Shown: piece after piece, positions 34,244-43,094 of the stretch
Layout of the letters: every line of letters starts with the position of its first letter
Position numbering within the stretch: position 1 is the stretch's first letter
Position numbers and translations under genes: made by a program
Source of the DNA: an uncultured Pseudovibrio sp.
GTDB taxonomy: Bacteria > Pseudomonadota > Alphaproteobacteria > Rhizobiales > Stappiaceae
DNA length: 64,000 nucleotides
Reading direction: 5' to 3'
Assembly (NCBI GenBank): GCA_947496145.1
Contig: CANMBS010000022.1
Location: forward strand, 1-64,000
Notes under the pieces: generated by a model
The model's input: the letters and a program-made list of their open reading frames with translations, nothing else
The model's database searches: none
Told to the model about the DNA's origin: nothing

Positions 34244-35926
34244 ATGGCACTTATCCTTCAGTTGCTACAGCAAATGTGCGTGTATTTGGTGATCGTTTAC
34301 ATGGTCAGCAAAACGCCTTTGTTTAAGATTTTCACCGAAGATTACCCGCGGCTGCCTCACAAGGTACTCATCTATTTGGTGTTTTCTGGATTTTGCGTGA
34401 TCGCTACGACTTTCGGAGAGCAGGTAAACGATGCTATTGCCAACACCCGCGCGATGGGGGCAGTTCTGGGCGGCTTGTTAGGCGGGCCAGTCACGGGTTT
34501 CCTCATTGGCCTGACAGGTGGTCTGCACCGCTACGGATTTGGTGGGTTCACAGATCTGGCCTGCGCGATCTCCACAACGTCAGAAGGGCTGATGGCTGGC
34601 CTGATGGCTTTTTATCTGCGCTCCAACAACAAGCGAGCCCTGCTATTCCGTCCTATGTTCGTTTTCGGACTAACTTTTATCGCTGAACTCATGCAGATGC
34701 TCATCATTCTGCTCGTTGCACGCCCCTTCGATCAGGCATTCGCATTGGTAGAGCAAATTGCAGCTCCCATGCTGCTGGTCAACTCTTTGGGAGCAGCGTT
34801 CTTCATGAGCATCGTGCGAGATCAAAAGACGATGTTCGATAAGTTGTCTTCAGCCTTTTCCAGTCAGGCACTGAAGATTGCTGAGCGGTGTGTTGGTGTG
34901 CTTGCAAAAGGTCTCAATGAGGACTCTGGCCGTCGCGTTGCGCAGATCGTAAAAGAAGAAACCAATGTAGGCGCGGTCGCGATTACCGATCGGACAAAGC
35001 TACTTGCCTTTATCGGCATGGGAGCAAATCACCACAAGCCGGGAACAGAAATCTCCTCTCGCCTGACACTGGATGCCGTTGAGCAGAACACCGTGATGTA
35101 TGCTGATGGAGTAGAGGTGCCATATGCATGCTCTTTATCGTCAAGCTGCAAGTTGGGTTCTTGCCTTGTCATACCACTTCATAGTGATTCAGAAGTGATC
35201 GGGACGATCAAACTCTATGAGCAGAAAAACAAATTGTTTTTAAACATCAACCGGACACTGGGGGAGGGGATCGCAAAGCTGCTTTCCAACCAGATCCTTT
35301 ACGGTGAGCTTGAAGAAAAGCAGAATTTATTGATGCGCGCTGAGTTGAAGCTTCTTCAGGCACAGGTGAATCCGCACTTCCTGTTTAATACACTCAATAC
35401 AATCGCCATCATCACAAAGCGTGATGCGGACAAAGCGCGTGCATTGCTCTTGCATCTTTCCAGATTCTTGCGCATCAATCTGAAACGCACCTCAGGCCTC
35501 GTTACGCTTGAAGAGGAGCTTGACCATGTGGATGCGTATCTGGCAATCGAGAAAGCTCGCTTTCCCGATAAGCTGACTGTTGAGATAGACATTCCAACAG
35601 AATTGCTGTCTCTCAAAGTCCCTGCTTTTACCCTTCAACCACTTATTGAAAATGCCATTAAGCACGGAGTTTCTCAAAGCGTTGAAGGTGGACACATTCG
35701 TATCAGCGGTGCATTGAAAGAGGGGCAGGTTGAGCTGAAAGTTGAGGATGATGCAGGTCTGTACATCCCACCACAAAATCGGGAGGGCCTCGGCGTTTCG
35801 CTTGTCGACAAGCGTTTGAAGAAGCAATGGGGTGAAGAGTTCGGTCTGCATATCGAATGGGAAAAAGAGGCTTTCACCCGCGTGTCTATTCATCTTCCTG
35901 CACCAGTTTGGGAGACGGGCCAGTGA
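34244..35926 (+). CDS. btsS: LytS-type sensor histidine kinase (BtsS-like)
   Basis: 560 residues. Residues ~1-185 form a 5TM-5TMR-LYT membrane sensor with a conserved GGLLGGPVTGFLIGLTGGL loop; a GAF domain follows (about 215-345); then the LytS-type kinase core with phosphoacceptor His378 in VNPHFLFNTLN and the ATP-binding QPLIENAIKHG. E. coli BtsS senses extracellular pyruvate. The stop overlaps the GTG start of the response regulator (GTGA). Together with the CstA-like gene and operator repeats downstream, assignment as BtsS-like is well supported, though the ligand is inferred. Confidence 0.88.
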   Translation: MALILQLLQQMCVYLVIVYMVSKTPLFKIFTEDYPRLPHKVLIYLVFSGFCVIATTFGEQVNDAIANTRAMGAVLGGLLGGPVTGFLIGLTGGLHRYGFGGFTDLACAISTTSEGLMAGLMAFYLRSNNKRALLFRPMFVFGLTFIAELMQMLIILLVARPFDQAFALVEQIAAPMLLVNSLGAAFFMSIVRDQKTMFDKLSSAFSSQALKIAERCVGVLAKGLNEDSGRRVAQIVKEETNVGAVAITDRTKLLAFIGMGANHHKPGTEISSRLTLDAVEQNTVMYADGVEVPYACSLSSSCKLGSCLVIPLHSDSEVIGTIKLYEQKNKLFLNINRTLGEGIAKLLSNQILYGELEEKQNLLMRAELKLLQAQVNPHFLFNTLNTIAIITKRDADKARALLLHLSRFLRINLKRTSGLVTLEEELDHVDAYLAIEKARFPDKLTVEIDIPTELLSLKVPAFTLQPLIENAIKHGVSQSVEGGHIRISGALKEGQVELKVEDDAGLYIPPQNREGLGVSLVDKRLKKQWGEEFGLHIEWEKEAFTRVSIHLPAPVWETGQ

Positions 35927-36633
35927 TCAGATGCCTGATTGTCGATGATGAACCTTATGCTCGTGAAGAGTTAAAGGATTTGCTTTCCAAAGCTGACGAT
36001 ATCGAAGTGGTCGGTGAATGCAGCAATGCCATTGACGCGCTTGGTTTCATCAACACCCATAAGCCACAGCTGGTGTTTCTCGATATTCAGATGCCGCGCA
36101 TCTCGGGAATGGAGATGATCGGCATGCTGGATCCTGAAACCATGCCACGTATTGTTTTCTCAACGGCCTATGATGAATATGCCATCAAGGCCTTCGAACA
36201 TCACGCCTTCGATTACCTGCTAAAGCCCATTGAAGAAGAACGCCTTGCAAAGACGCTAAGCCGTGTACGGTCTGACTTACGCCCACAGTTATTGGAAGAG
36301 ATTACTCCTCAGGAACTGCAACATCTGCCCTGCTATCTGGGCAATAAGCTGAAAGTTGTTCCCGTGAGTGCTGTCGAATACGTCTTCAGTGATCTTGCGG
36401 GTATCCATGTTGCGACTGCGCAGTGTTACGTGCACACGCACCTCACTTTAAAAGTACTGGAGCAACGCACGACGCTGGCACGCTGTCATCGTCAGTACCT
36501 TGTCTCTCCTGATGCCATCTCGGAAATTGCGCTACAGGAAACAGGGGCTGAAGTCGTAACTCATAGCGGAACGAAGATCCCCGTTTCACGTCGTTATCTT
36601 AAGAGCTTGAAACAGCATTTCGGGTATTCGTGA
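35923..36633 (+). CDS. btsR: LytTR response regulator (BtsR-like)
   Basis: 236 residues from the GTG at 35923, which overlaps the kinase stop; a longer frame from 35857 adds unrelated residues. The receiver domain (about 1-118) has DDE at 8-10, phosphoacceptor Asp54 in LVFLDIQMP, and the Lys of YLLKPI. A LytTR DNA-binding domain follows (about 135-236). Predicted to bind the ACCGCTTA-type repeats 65 bases downstream of its own stop and activate the transporter gene. Confidence 0.9.
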   Translation: MIRCLIVDDEPYAREELKDLLSKADDIEVVGECSNAIDALGFINTHKPQLVFLDIQMPRISGMEMIGMLDPETMPRIVFSTAYDEYAIKAFEHHAFDYLLKPIEEERLAKTLSRVRSDLRPQLLEEITPQELQHLPCYLGNKLKVVPVSAVEYVFSDLAGIHVATAQCYVHTHLTLKVLEQRTTLARCHRQYLVSPDAISEIALQETGAEVVTHSGTKIPVSRRYLKSLKQHFGYS

Positions 36634-36697
36634 GTAAGCGTATATACTTAGTGTCGTATTTGTTTCAAATTTACGTGAAGTTCAGTGATCGTGATTA

Positions 36698-36746
36698 ACC
36701 GCTTATTTGTTTTAAACGCCGCTTACTCTCTCTCTGAAACCGCTTA
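36698..36746 (+). promoter_or_regulatory. Three direct repeats ACCGCTTA (candidate BtsR operator)
   Basis: ACCGCTTA at 36698-36705, GCCGCTTA at 36718-36725 and ACCGCTTA at 36739-36746, separated by 12 and 13 bases, so all lie on one DNA face about two turns apart. The motif I recall for E. coli BtsR (YehT) is ACC(G/A)CT(C/T)A as direct repeats with a 13-base spacer, which the second and third copies match except for one base. The last copy ends 69 bases before the CstA-like start codon, where it could overlap a -35 element. Confidence 0.75.
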
Positions 36747-36814
36747 GCTGAAACTCCAGCGTATTGCTCTTGAAACCGGTCTAATTGCTCCCAAAGATTT
36801 GTGGAGGAAGAAAG

Positions 36815-38260
36815 ATGTCCTGGTTTTTCTTGAGTATTGGCCTGCTATTTGGCGGCTACTTTATCTATGGCATGTTTGTCGAGAAGGTTTTCGGGATTAA
36901 ACCTGCCCGCCAGACACCTGCCCATGCACATACCGATGGTGTCGATTATGTGCCAATGTCCACCAAGAAAGTATATTTGGTTCAACTGCTGAACATTGCT
37001 GGTGTCGGCCCAATCTTCGGTCCGATCCTTGGTGCTCTTTATGGTCCGGCAGCGATGCTCTGGATCGTTCTGGGCTGTATCTTTGCAGGTGCAGTTCACG
37101 ATTACTTTTCTGGCATGTTGTCAGTTCGCAACAAGGGGCAATCTGTTCCAAATCTGGCTGGTAAGTACCTTGGTACCGGCGCAAAGCACTTCATGAACAT
37201 CTTCGCGATTGTTCTGCTGCTGCTCGTTGGCGTTGTCTTCGTATCTGCTCCAGCTGGTCTTCTTGGCCGCCTGACAGGTGTTGACGTAACCGTCTTCCTG
37301 GTTTGCATCTTTGCATACTATCTGGTGGCAACTATTGTACCTGTCGACAAGATCATCGGTCGCTTTTATCCATTCTTTGGCGCACTGCTTGTCTTTATGT
37401 CTGTAGGTCTCACCATCGCTCTGATGGTATCCAGCGAGCATTCCATGTTGCCGGGTGTTGAAGTTGGCGACTTCTTCCAGAACCTGAATCCAAATGACAT
37501 GCCTTTGTGGCCTGCGCTGTTCATCACCATCGCTTGTGGTGCTATCTCCGGTTTTCACGCTACCCAGTCTCCTTTGATGGCACGCTGCATGGAAAACGAA
37601 CAGAACGGTCGTTTCGTATTTTACGGTGCGATGATCGGTGAAGGCGTAATTGCTATCATCTGGTGCGCGATTGCTCTGTCTTTCTTCGGCGGCGTTGAAG
37701 GTCTTGCTGAAGGTATGGGCGGCAACCCTGCCAATCTGGTTTATGAAGCATCTAACGGCCTGTTGGGCGCATTCGGTGGTTTCCTCGCAGTTCTCGGTGT
37801 GATTGTTCTGCCAATCACTTCTGGTGACACTGCGTTCCGTTCTGCCCGTCTGATTCTGGCTGAGTTCTTCAACATGCCTCAGAACCAGTTGCCAAAACGC
37901 CTGCTGCTGGCGATACCACTCTTCGTTGGCGGTGCGGTCCTTACTCAGGTCGATTTCGGCGTAATCTGGCGTTACTTTGGTGTTGCAAACCAGGCAACTG
38001 CAGCTCTCATGCTGTGGACTGCGGCAGCCTACCTGCTGCGTCATAACAAACTGCACTGGATTTGCACCATCCCGGCAACTTTCATGACCACTGTTGTTGT
38101 AACCTTCCTGCTGAACTCCACCAAACTTGGTTTCGGTCTGCCAATGACCATCTCTACCATCGGTGGCATCATCACAGCTGTTCTGGTTGCGTCCGCAGTA
38201 TGGGTGAAGGTAAAGGGCAAGGTTGTCGATCATGAAGACATCCTTGAGCCTGGCGAGTAA
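36815..38260 (+). CDS. CstA-family carbon starvation/pyruvate transporter (BtsT-like)
   Basis: 481 residues from ATG 36815 (GGAGGAAG upstream); the TTG frame from 36785 is not needed. About 12 TM helices. CstA landmarks: FGPILGALYGPAAMLWIVLG, GAVHDYFSGMLSVRNKG, ISGFHATQSPLMARC and PITSGDTAFRSARL. E. coli BtsT and CstA take up pyruvate and peptides; E. coli members are ~700 residues, so this is the shorter form without the C-terminal extension. Placement after a LytS/LytTR pair and its operator suggests pyruvate-induced uptake. Confidence 0.9.
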   Translation: MSWFFLSIGLLFGGYFIYGMFVEKVFGIKPARQTPAHAHTDGVDYVPMSTKKVYLVQLLNIAGVGPIFGPILGALYGPAAMLWIVLGCIFAGAVHDYFSGMLSVRNKGQSVPNLAGKYLGTGAKHFMNIFAIVLLLLVGVVFVSAPAGLLGRLTGVDVTVFLVCIFAYYLVATIVPVDKIIGRFYPFFGALLVFMSVGLTIALMVSSEHSMLPGVEVGDFFQNLNPNDMPLWPALFITIACGAISGFHATQSPLMARCMENEQNGRFVFYGAMIGEGVIAIIWCAIALSFFGGVEGLAEGMGGNPANLVYEASNGLLGAFGGFLAVLGVIVLPITSGDTAFRSARLILAEFFNMPQNQLPKRLLLAIPLFVGGAVLTQVDFGVIWRYFGVANQATAALMLWTAAAYLLRHNKLHWICTIPATFMTTVVVTFLLNSTKLGFGLPMTISTIGGIITAVLVASAVWVKVKGKVVDHEDILEPGE

Positions 38261-38286
38261 CATTTCCCCTTAACTCGCCAATGCCC

Positions 38287-38322
38287 AAACAGCGCAGAGA
38301 TCCCAGTCTCTGCGCTGTTTTT
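38287..38322 (+). terminator. Strong rho-independent terminator after the CstA-like gene
   Basis: AAACAGCGCAGAGA (38287-38300) pairs perfectly with TCTCTGCGCTGTTT (38307-38320) around TCCCAG, ending in a run of five Ts. It lies 27 bases past the stop codon. Confidence 0.92.
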
Positions 38323-38564
38323 CTATGTAAACGTGACCAGCACTGCTTGTCTGGAGTGCTCCGGGAAAACTGGGGAGCCTTTTGATAGGTTCATTAGGAT
38401 GCCGGTATTGAATTAGTCCGTTTGCGGAAAGAAAACGGGCTTTTACGGCAAGAGAGAGAACTATTAAAAGAGGCGGCAACAAAATCGAGATACCCGCTCT
38501 CCACTTTCATTAGGCCAGTCTGGCTGTAATCGGCACAGAGCGGAATATATGAGGGCTTATCGGA

Positions 38565-39914
38565 TTACCCCAAACCCAGATAAGGATAAATAAGATCGCT
38601 TAGCGTGTGGTAGTTGTCTGTCATAAGCACAATACCAAAGAACATCACGACGAAGGCGGTGAAGTACCGAACGGGTTTTTGCCAGTGATTGAGAAAAGAG
38701 AGGGCAGTCTCAGACTTTTCAAGCATAATCGCAGCAAACAGAAATGGTACAGCGACAGCCAGCGCAAAAAGCCCCATCAAAGCAGCCCCCGCACTTACAC
38801 TGTTTAGCATACCCACATAGATCGCAAGAGTGCCAATAATGGCACCTCCGAAGCATGAGATGCAGCCAAACGCAAAACCGACTGATAAAAACATGCTCGC
38901 CCACACAGAATGGGTTTTGAGCAGATGACTAACTCTGCTTAAGGGAAGCTTGCACACCAGGGGCATTCTGGCTTGATATGCCAGATACAAGCCAATCGCG
39001 AAAACTATGATGCCAGAAACGATGCTTATCGGGGTAGCATACTGACCCAGCAGAATTTGCATAAACTGGCCGGACCAGCCAATCAGTCCTCCGCCCATTG
39101 CAAATAGCCCCACAAAGCCGCCTGTGAATGCTAATGCGAACCAAAGCGCACGTTTTCTGTGTTCTGTTCCGCCTTGTGCGGCAGTCCCACCAAGAAGGGC
39201 AACATACATAACTGAGAGCTGCAGCATGCAAGGTGTCAGAGTAGCTGCAAGCAAACCGAGAGCCAGAGCAGCAACCATCACGGGCGTGAAGCCGCTGTTT
39301 TCAGCCATATCCTTAGGCAGGACGGCTGGGTAGGTCCACTCAAACCATCCAACATAATCTGCGCGTCGCTCATCGCCATTTTCAACGACTAACCGAAACG
39401 GAGAACCGTCACCGGGCAGTGCCAGCAGCCCGTCTTCTCCGGTTTTCCTGAAATAGACGTAGCTTACACGATGGTGCTGTACATCTTCAGGACCTTCAAC
39501 ATGCACTGGCTTGATGTTTTTGTTGTCAGGCCGCAGCAAGGTAAACTCGGGCAGTCGTGCGGGAAGGCGACCTGTATGTACTGTTTCAGAAACGAAGAAG
39601 ATGAGATGGTCAGCGGGATCAAACAATAATGTCGAAGTGTTTTGATTTCGGGCGGCAAAGTAATCATCCGTCGCGAACGTTGCTGTTAACTCCTCTCCGG
39701 TTGGTGTGCGATAAATCCTCCCAAGTGACTGCCCAAGTAATTGTGATTGTTCTAACTGCCCGGTTTTATAGAGACGCCCGGTATCGCCAAGCAGTTGACT
39801 ACCATCAACCAGATAAGGAATTGCCAACCATGAAAGAGATACAGCAACAACAACGATAACCAGAAGGATTGGCCGGGTGAGGTTGCGGGATGAGCGCTGA
39901 ATTATCAATGACAT
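38565..39914 (-). CDS. DsbD/CcdA-like membrane protein with extracytoplasmic N-terminal domain
   Basis: 449 residues. TM anchor at about 16-36, a soluble domain to about residue 205 (probably periplasmic), then eight or so TM helices of the CcdA/DsbD type. The membrane part has Cys in LTPCMLQLS and a second pair in FGCISCFGG. DsbD-type proteins pass reducing power across the membrane to periplasmic thiols or cytochrome c maturation factors. Last gene of the propeller/cytochrome cluster; its start overlaps the stop of the upstream propeller gene. The N-terminal domain is not one I recognise. Confidence 0.75.
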   Translation of the reverse strand: MSLIIQRSSRNLTRPILLVIVVVAVSLSWLAIPYLVDGSQLLGDTGRLYKTGQLEQSQLLGQSLGRIYRTPTGEELTATFATDDYFAARNQNTSTLLFDPADHLIFFVSETVHTGRLPARLPEFTLLRPDNKNIKPVHVEGPEDVQHHRVSYVYFRKTGEDGLLALPGDGSPFRLVVENGDERRADYVGWFEWTYPAVLPKDMAENSGFTPVMVAALALGLLAATLTPCMLQLSVMYVALLGGTAAQGGTEHRKRALWFALAFTGGFVGLFAMGGGLIGWSGQFMQILLGQYATPISIVSGIIVFAIGLYLAYQARMPLVCKLPLSRVSHLLKTHSVWASMFLSVGFAFGCISCFGGAIIGTLAIYVGMLNSVSAGAALMGLFALAVAVPFLFAAIMLEKSETALSFLNHWQKPVRYFTAFVVMFFGIVLMTDNYHTLSDLIYPYLGLG

Positions 39915-41047
39915 ATTGAGTTCGTGCTCCCCATTGCGATGATATTGACAGATTGAGGCAGACTGATGCGCTTTTGCCGATTATGCAGCATGTCAAATGT
40001 CATGATTGATTTGTCTTTGGGAACAGCAAAGAAAGCACGCATACCATTAGATGTTACTAGAGCATCACTCGTCATAGCAGGCATGGAGTACGTGGTATCT
40101 GAACTCCTTTTAAAATCAGTGAGATCAAGGGCAAACAACCCATCCTCACTAACTGCCAGCCCAGCAGAGTCTAAAACCCCGGCCACGACAATCGGTGTTG
40201 ATGCTTCCATTTTAATCGAAGTTTGGAGTGAGAAGTCCTTTTGCGACAACACATGAATAAGCTTTGAGGCAGGGTCCGGAACAAGAAAATAGTATCCGTT
40301 AGATGTAACGAATGGTTGCTGAATGCCGGGCCCGAACCGGTGAAGTGCGAGCGGTTTTCCGCTAGCTGAATCTAAAGCTGCAATTTCGCCTTTATCAGAA
40401 AATGTTACGGTGATGTAGAGCCCGTCAACGCTGCGCACGATAGGAACGTCCTGAGTAAGTTTAGGTGTCGCAATCCGCCAGAGAACCTCTCCGGTCTCCA
40501 TCGAAACAGCGCCGACTTCTCCTCCTTCTGCTGAGTGGTAATAAGCAACAGTGCCCGAGGCACTTAGTATTGGCTCAGAGCTTGGAGGAATACTGTTGTT
40601 TTCGAAGATAACGTCCCGGCCATAAGGATCAACGAGCACCATGCCGCCTTGCTCGGAATTTGTGATCAGAACGCCAGTTTCCGCACTTCCCACAAGATGG
40701 AGCGGAGTGATTGGTAGGTCTGTTGTACGTTCCAGGCGTCCGGTCTCAAGATTAACAACCGAGAGCCTGCTCGCTTCCGCATGTGCAACATAAGCCAGAT
40801 TACCCAGCTCAGAAACGATCAGTGTTTTGACCGGAGCGCTAAGGCTTATCTCGCCAGCCGTAGTTGCACTTTCCGTATCAATGATTGTGAGAGTTTCTGA
40901 ATCAGTACTTGCCGCAATCATAAAGCGGTCAGGGTTGTTCCAACCACCTTGAACGGATGATGCTGCTTCAAAAGGCCAGAACCAGAGAACGGCAGCCAGA
41001 GCAGGCAAACATATGGCAAAAATTGCTGTTACATGTCGTAAGGACAT
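39905..41047 (-). CDS. Membrane-anchored YVTN/PQQ-like beta-propeller protein
   Basis: 380 residues. An N-terminal signal/anchor (about 5-28) leads to a periplasmic repeat region. Repeats of the type LTIIDTESATT, LSVVNLETGRLERT, GAVSMETGEVLWRI and AALDSASGKPLALHRF are spaced ~40-50 residues apart, as in seven-bladed YVTN or PQQ-like propellers. No catalytic motif is evident; such proteins often act as scaffolds or cofactor-binding partners of redox enzymes. Genes either side encode a second propeller/cytochrome c and a DsbD-like membrane protein. Confidence 0.75.
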   Translation of the reverse strand: MSLRHVTAIFAICLPALAAVLWFWPFEAASSVQGGWNNPDRFMIAASTDSETLTIIDTESATTAGEISLSAPVKTLIVSELGNLAYVAHAEASRLSVVNLETGRLERTTDLPITPLHLVGSAETGVLITNSEQGGMVLVDPYGRDVIFENNSIPPSSEPILSASGTVAYYHSAEGGEVGAVSMETGEVLWRIATPKLTQDVPIVRSVDGLYITVTFSDKGEIAALDSASGKPLALHRFGPGIQQPFVTSNGYYFLVPDPASKLIHVLSQKDFSLQTSIKMEASTPIVVAGVLDSAGLAVSEDGLFALDLTDFKRSSDTTYSMPAMTSDALVTSNGMRAFFAVPKDKSIMTFDMLHNRQKRISLPQSVNIIAMGSTNSICH

Positions 41048-41115
41048 AAATCTCGCAGCCTTTTTATTTGAAGAATAGCGAGGAGGTGGCCTTGCTGACA
41101 GACCACCTCATTGTT

Positions 41116-41418
41116 TTACCTCTGGGCTGTGAGCCACTGTGAAATATAGCTGATTTCTTCTGAGGTCAGCTGACGGTCTGATTGCCAGTTGACCATGTCA
41201 CGGCGGCTTTCCATGGCTGCTACAATGGAGGCTTTGCTTTTGCCACGAATATCTGGTCCGATCTGCCCGGAACCGTCTCGTTTGTGACAGGTTTGACAGC
41301 CATCATCTGCCTGAAACAGCAGACGGCCTTTCTCCATTGCATCTTCAACCGTTGCGGCGGCTTCAGAACCGCTTCCAATTTCTTCAACTTCTGCATAACT
41401 GCGAAAAACATCACTCAA
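41116..41418 (-). CDS. Cytochrome c domain, 3' part of a frameshifted propeller-cytochrome gene
   Basis: 100 residues as an independent frame, with CQTCH at 41-45 (class I haem c site) and a typical C-terminal helix (SEEISYISQWLTAQR). No signal peptide is present and the apparent start is TTG, so it cannot be exported alone. The open frame continues upstream past that TTG to about 41525 as GGRGSTHGVGFVHYKDG, overlapping the propeller frame. This shows it is the C-terminal domain of the propeller protein, separated by a one-base frameshift near 41522-41524. Probable Met axial ligand in the RDMVNW segment. Confidence 0.75.
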   Translation of the reverse strand: MSDVFRSYAEVEEIGSGSEAAATVEDAMEKGRLLFQADDGCQTCHKRDGSGQIGPDIRGKSKASIVAAMESRRDMVNWQSDRQLTSEEISYISQWLTAQR

Positions 41419-42983
41419 ATGAGGCGTACGATCCAGATACTCATGACTATCCTGAAGGAGCTGTGGAGCTTCGCCATCTTTGTAATGGACAAAGCCGACA
41501 CCATGGGTAGAACCTCGGCCGCCATGTTAATTGTGTGCGTCACCTCATAGGTCTTACTATCAACAACATAGGTCTGGCCGGAAGCATTGGAGGTTGCCCA
41601 GAACTCATCTCCATCTGGACTTAAGATCAGATGATCCACGCCATATCCCGGCAGATTGATCCGGGTACGAATTCTGCCAGTGCGATCATCAATAACGGTC
41701 AGTGAATTACCCCAATACTCAACTGACTCGCCTTTGTCGGTGACCCAGACTTCAGAGTGATCCGCATTGAAAGCAAGGCCGTAGGGACCCATGCCAGTAC
41801 GTTGCTCCCAGATAAGAGCACCGTTCTCGAAGTTTTGCTTAAATATCTGGTCTGATCCGCCAGAGACGTTGTAGATGTATTCTTCATTGACGTCAGTGAT
41901 AGTGAAACCACCTCCTTGAGGTGGGATTGGTATCTCACGCACCATCTCAAAACTTGAGGTGTCTACGACCCCAATATAGTTGGGCGGTAAATACAAAGGG
42001 TCACCAGTCGTCACCACAGCGGCACCCACATAAGGTTCAACTGGCGTGACTTGCAGCATGAAGTAGTTGCCTGTTGGCGTCATGTGCATCTGGGTCCAGA
42101 ACTTGCCTTTACCGATGCTCTCGTCACGAATAGCGCAGGTGACATCCAGTGTTTGCGCATCAAACATGACCATATGAGCACCATCTGGGTCCTGCTGGAA
42201 CACATCAACCCACATCATGTTTGGGTTATCATGATAACGTCCGAAACCAGAACCGTGGTGTACTGAACCAATAAAATCAATGAGGGCTACGGGTTCCAGC
42301 GTCAGCGTGTCGATTTTCAGCATGGTTGACTGGCCGCGTGGTGTTTCACCACCCATACCTTCTGCACCACCTGCACCTTCTAAAAGCGCATAGAACTCGC
42401 CATTGAAGTTTTGCCCGCCGACAGAGAAGCTCTCCAACTTAGCTGCCGTGCCATTGTCACCAGCTTTGATTGCGGAGTAATCTGACAGGTGCGGTCCAGC
42501 GGCAAAAATATATCGGCCATCGGGGGACATAATCGTATCGTGGATGCCGCCATTGAAGCGGATATCCAGTTCATTTTCAGCGACAACTTCTTTAGTTTCC
42601 GCATCAATAACTGTGATAGTTGTTGATCGCGTAGTCGTTTCTTCACCGGGCTTACGTGATTGATGTCCGCGATTGGAAGATAATGAATAGACCAGTGTCT
42701 GGCCATCTTTTGGAAATACCTTTTGCTCCGCGCCTTTGAATTCTTCGATAATACTTAGCTTTACGTCAGGCTCGCAGAGTGGTTTATTTAAGATACTGGT
42801 TGTCTTCCACTCTTCAAGTACCTGACTAAATGAGTTTATTTTTGCAATATCACGCTCAATAGGGGGGATGTTTCGTCCCTTTGCCACCCCGGGTAATTTG
42901 CTCCATTGCCACTCTGCTTGTGCATTGCCGCAAAATGCAGTTGCAGCAAGTAAAACGCCCATCAGGCACGTTCTGACCATCAT
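41415..42983 (-). CDS. Secreted beta-propeller protein, 5' part of a frameshifted propeller-cytochrome gene
   Basis: 522 residues. Signal peptide (about 1-23, ending QAEW) followed by a large propeller of YVTN-type repeats (ITVIDAETKEVV, IGVVDTSSFEMV, LTVIDDRTGRIR, TYVVDSKTYEVT). His-rich segments GGIHDTIMSPDG and SVHHGSGFGRYHDN could bind metal or a cofactor. The last ~30 residues (from AAEVLPMV on) are out of frame; reading the -1 frame from the ATG-GC position gives a linker into a CQTCH cytochrome c domain ending at 41116. The intact product would be about 620 residues. A lost G in a GGG run explains the break; a sequencing error is possible. Confidence 0.8.
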   Translation of the reverse strand: MMVRTCLMGVLLAATAFCGNAQAEWQWSKLPGVAKGRNIPPIERDIAKINSFSQVLEEWKTTSILNKPLCEPDVKLSIIEEFKGAEQKVFPKDGQTLVYSLSSNRGHQSRKPGEETTTRSTTITVIDAETKEVVAENELDIRFNGGIHDTIMSPDGRYIFAAGPHLSDYSAIKAGDNGTAAKLESFSVGGQNFNGEFYALLEGAGGAEGMGGETPRGQSTMLKIDTLTLEPVALIDFIGSVHHGSGFGRYHDNPNMMWVDVFQQDPDGAHMVMFDAQTLDVTCAIRDESIGKGKFWTQMHMTPTGNYFMLQVTPVEPYVGAAVVTTGDPLYLPPNYIGVVDTSSFEMVREIPIPPQGGGFTITDVNEEYIYNVSGGSDQIFKQNFENGALIWEQRTGMGPYGLAFNADHSEVWVTDKGESVEYWGNSLTVIDDRTGRIRTRINLPGYGVDHLILSPDGDEFWATSNASGQTYVVDSKTYEVTHTINMAAEVLPMVSALSITKMAKLHSSFRIVMSIWIVRLI

Positions 42984-43094
42984 TGTCTCCCAATCCCAGT
43001 AAGTCAGCCTTCAGAGCAGCGATTGGCTACGACTAAAGGCTAATTGCAGGGTATCACTCGGGAAACCGAGAAAGATGACATGGGTCAATGGAAT

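Noticed and set aside
37121-38263. 380-codon minus-strand frame opposite the CstA-like gene
   Set aside because: Entirely antisense to a membrane-transporter gene with intact family motifs; residues are the polar mirror of hydrophobic codons.
41415-41550. Programmed -1 frameshift between the propeller and cytochrome c frames
   Set aside because: No X-XXY-YYZ slippery heptamer or downstream stem is visible at the join; a one-base deletion or sequencing error is simpler.
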